Source of the DNA: an uncultured Eubacteriales bacterium
GTDB taxonomy: Bacteria > Bacillota > Clostridia > Christensenellales > UBA1242
Length of the DNA stretch: 6,592 nt
Direction: 5' to 3'
Assembly: GCA_948971535.1 (NCBI GenBank)
Contig: CARFEX010000051.1
Span: 1-6,592, forward strand
Shown: positions 6,561 through 6,592 of the stretch, piece by piece
Layout of the letters: every line of letters begins with the position of its first letter
Numbering within the stretch: position 1 is the first letter of the stretch
The notes under the pieces: model-generated
The model's database searches: none
Seen by the model: the letters and a program-made list of their open reading frames with translations, nothing else
What the model was told of the DNA's origin: nothing
Translations under genes and position numbers: made by a program

Positions 6561-6592
6561 AAAAAACGTCAAAACCGAGTTTCAACGTTTTT
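6559..6592 (-). terminator. Intrinsic terminator of an unseen gene upstream of rplK
   Basis: Read on the minus strand, 6592-6579 pairs with 6575-6562 as a 14-bp stem around the loop UCG, followed by the rest of an eight-base U-run ending at 6559. Two of the pairs are G-U wobbles. On the plus strand these become A-C mismatches, so the hairpin is stable only in leftward transcripts, towards rplK. It should end the gene lying beyond the right edge, often secE or nusG at this locus, though that gene is not visible. The stem may extend past the window edge. Confidence 0.8.

Overview
The window looks like chromosomal DNA of a low-GC, Gram-positive-type bacterium. Three signs support this: strong AGGAGG ribosome-binding sites, A/T-rich intrinsic terminators, and L11/L1 proteins of ordinary bacterial type. 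A Firmicutes lineage, perhaps an uncultured gut clade, is the best guess, but that is inference. Tryptophan is encoded by TGG and no in-frame TGA is seen, so the standard bacterial code fits.

Layout. (1) Positions 3-5120, plus strand: the 3' part of a very large gene for a cell-surface protein. At least 1705 residues lie in the window and the frame is still open at the left edge. The visible part reads as a chain of Ig-like beta-sandwich modules ending in one membrane helix and a short basic tail. (2) Positions 5121-5327: a convergent intergenic region with two intrinsic terminators, one probably serving both strands and one just behind rplA. (3) Positions 5328-6449, minus strand: rplA (L1) and rplK (L11), 12 bases apart, forming a two-gene operon read right to left. 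(4) Positions 6450-6592: the rplK leader. Read in the direction of transcription it holds the terminator of an unseen upstream gene, a candidate promoter, and an RNA fold made of two short helices joined by an asymmetric internal loop. That fold lies two bases before the rplK Shine-Dalgarno and looks like an L1 autoregulatory site.

How it works together. L11 and L1 build the GTPase-associated centre and the L1 stalk of the 50S subunit. When rRNA is scarce, free L1 is expected to bind the leader fold and shut down translation of both genes. The operon is closed by terminators at both ends, so rplJ-rplL, which often follow rplA, are not co-transcribed here. The surface protein has no evident functional link to the ribosomal genes; they only converge. 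I see no mobile element, CRISPR array, tRNA or rRNA. The most unusual items are the giant modular surface protein, the L1 leader element, and a serine in L11 where a thiopeptide-associated proline is usual.
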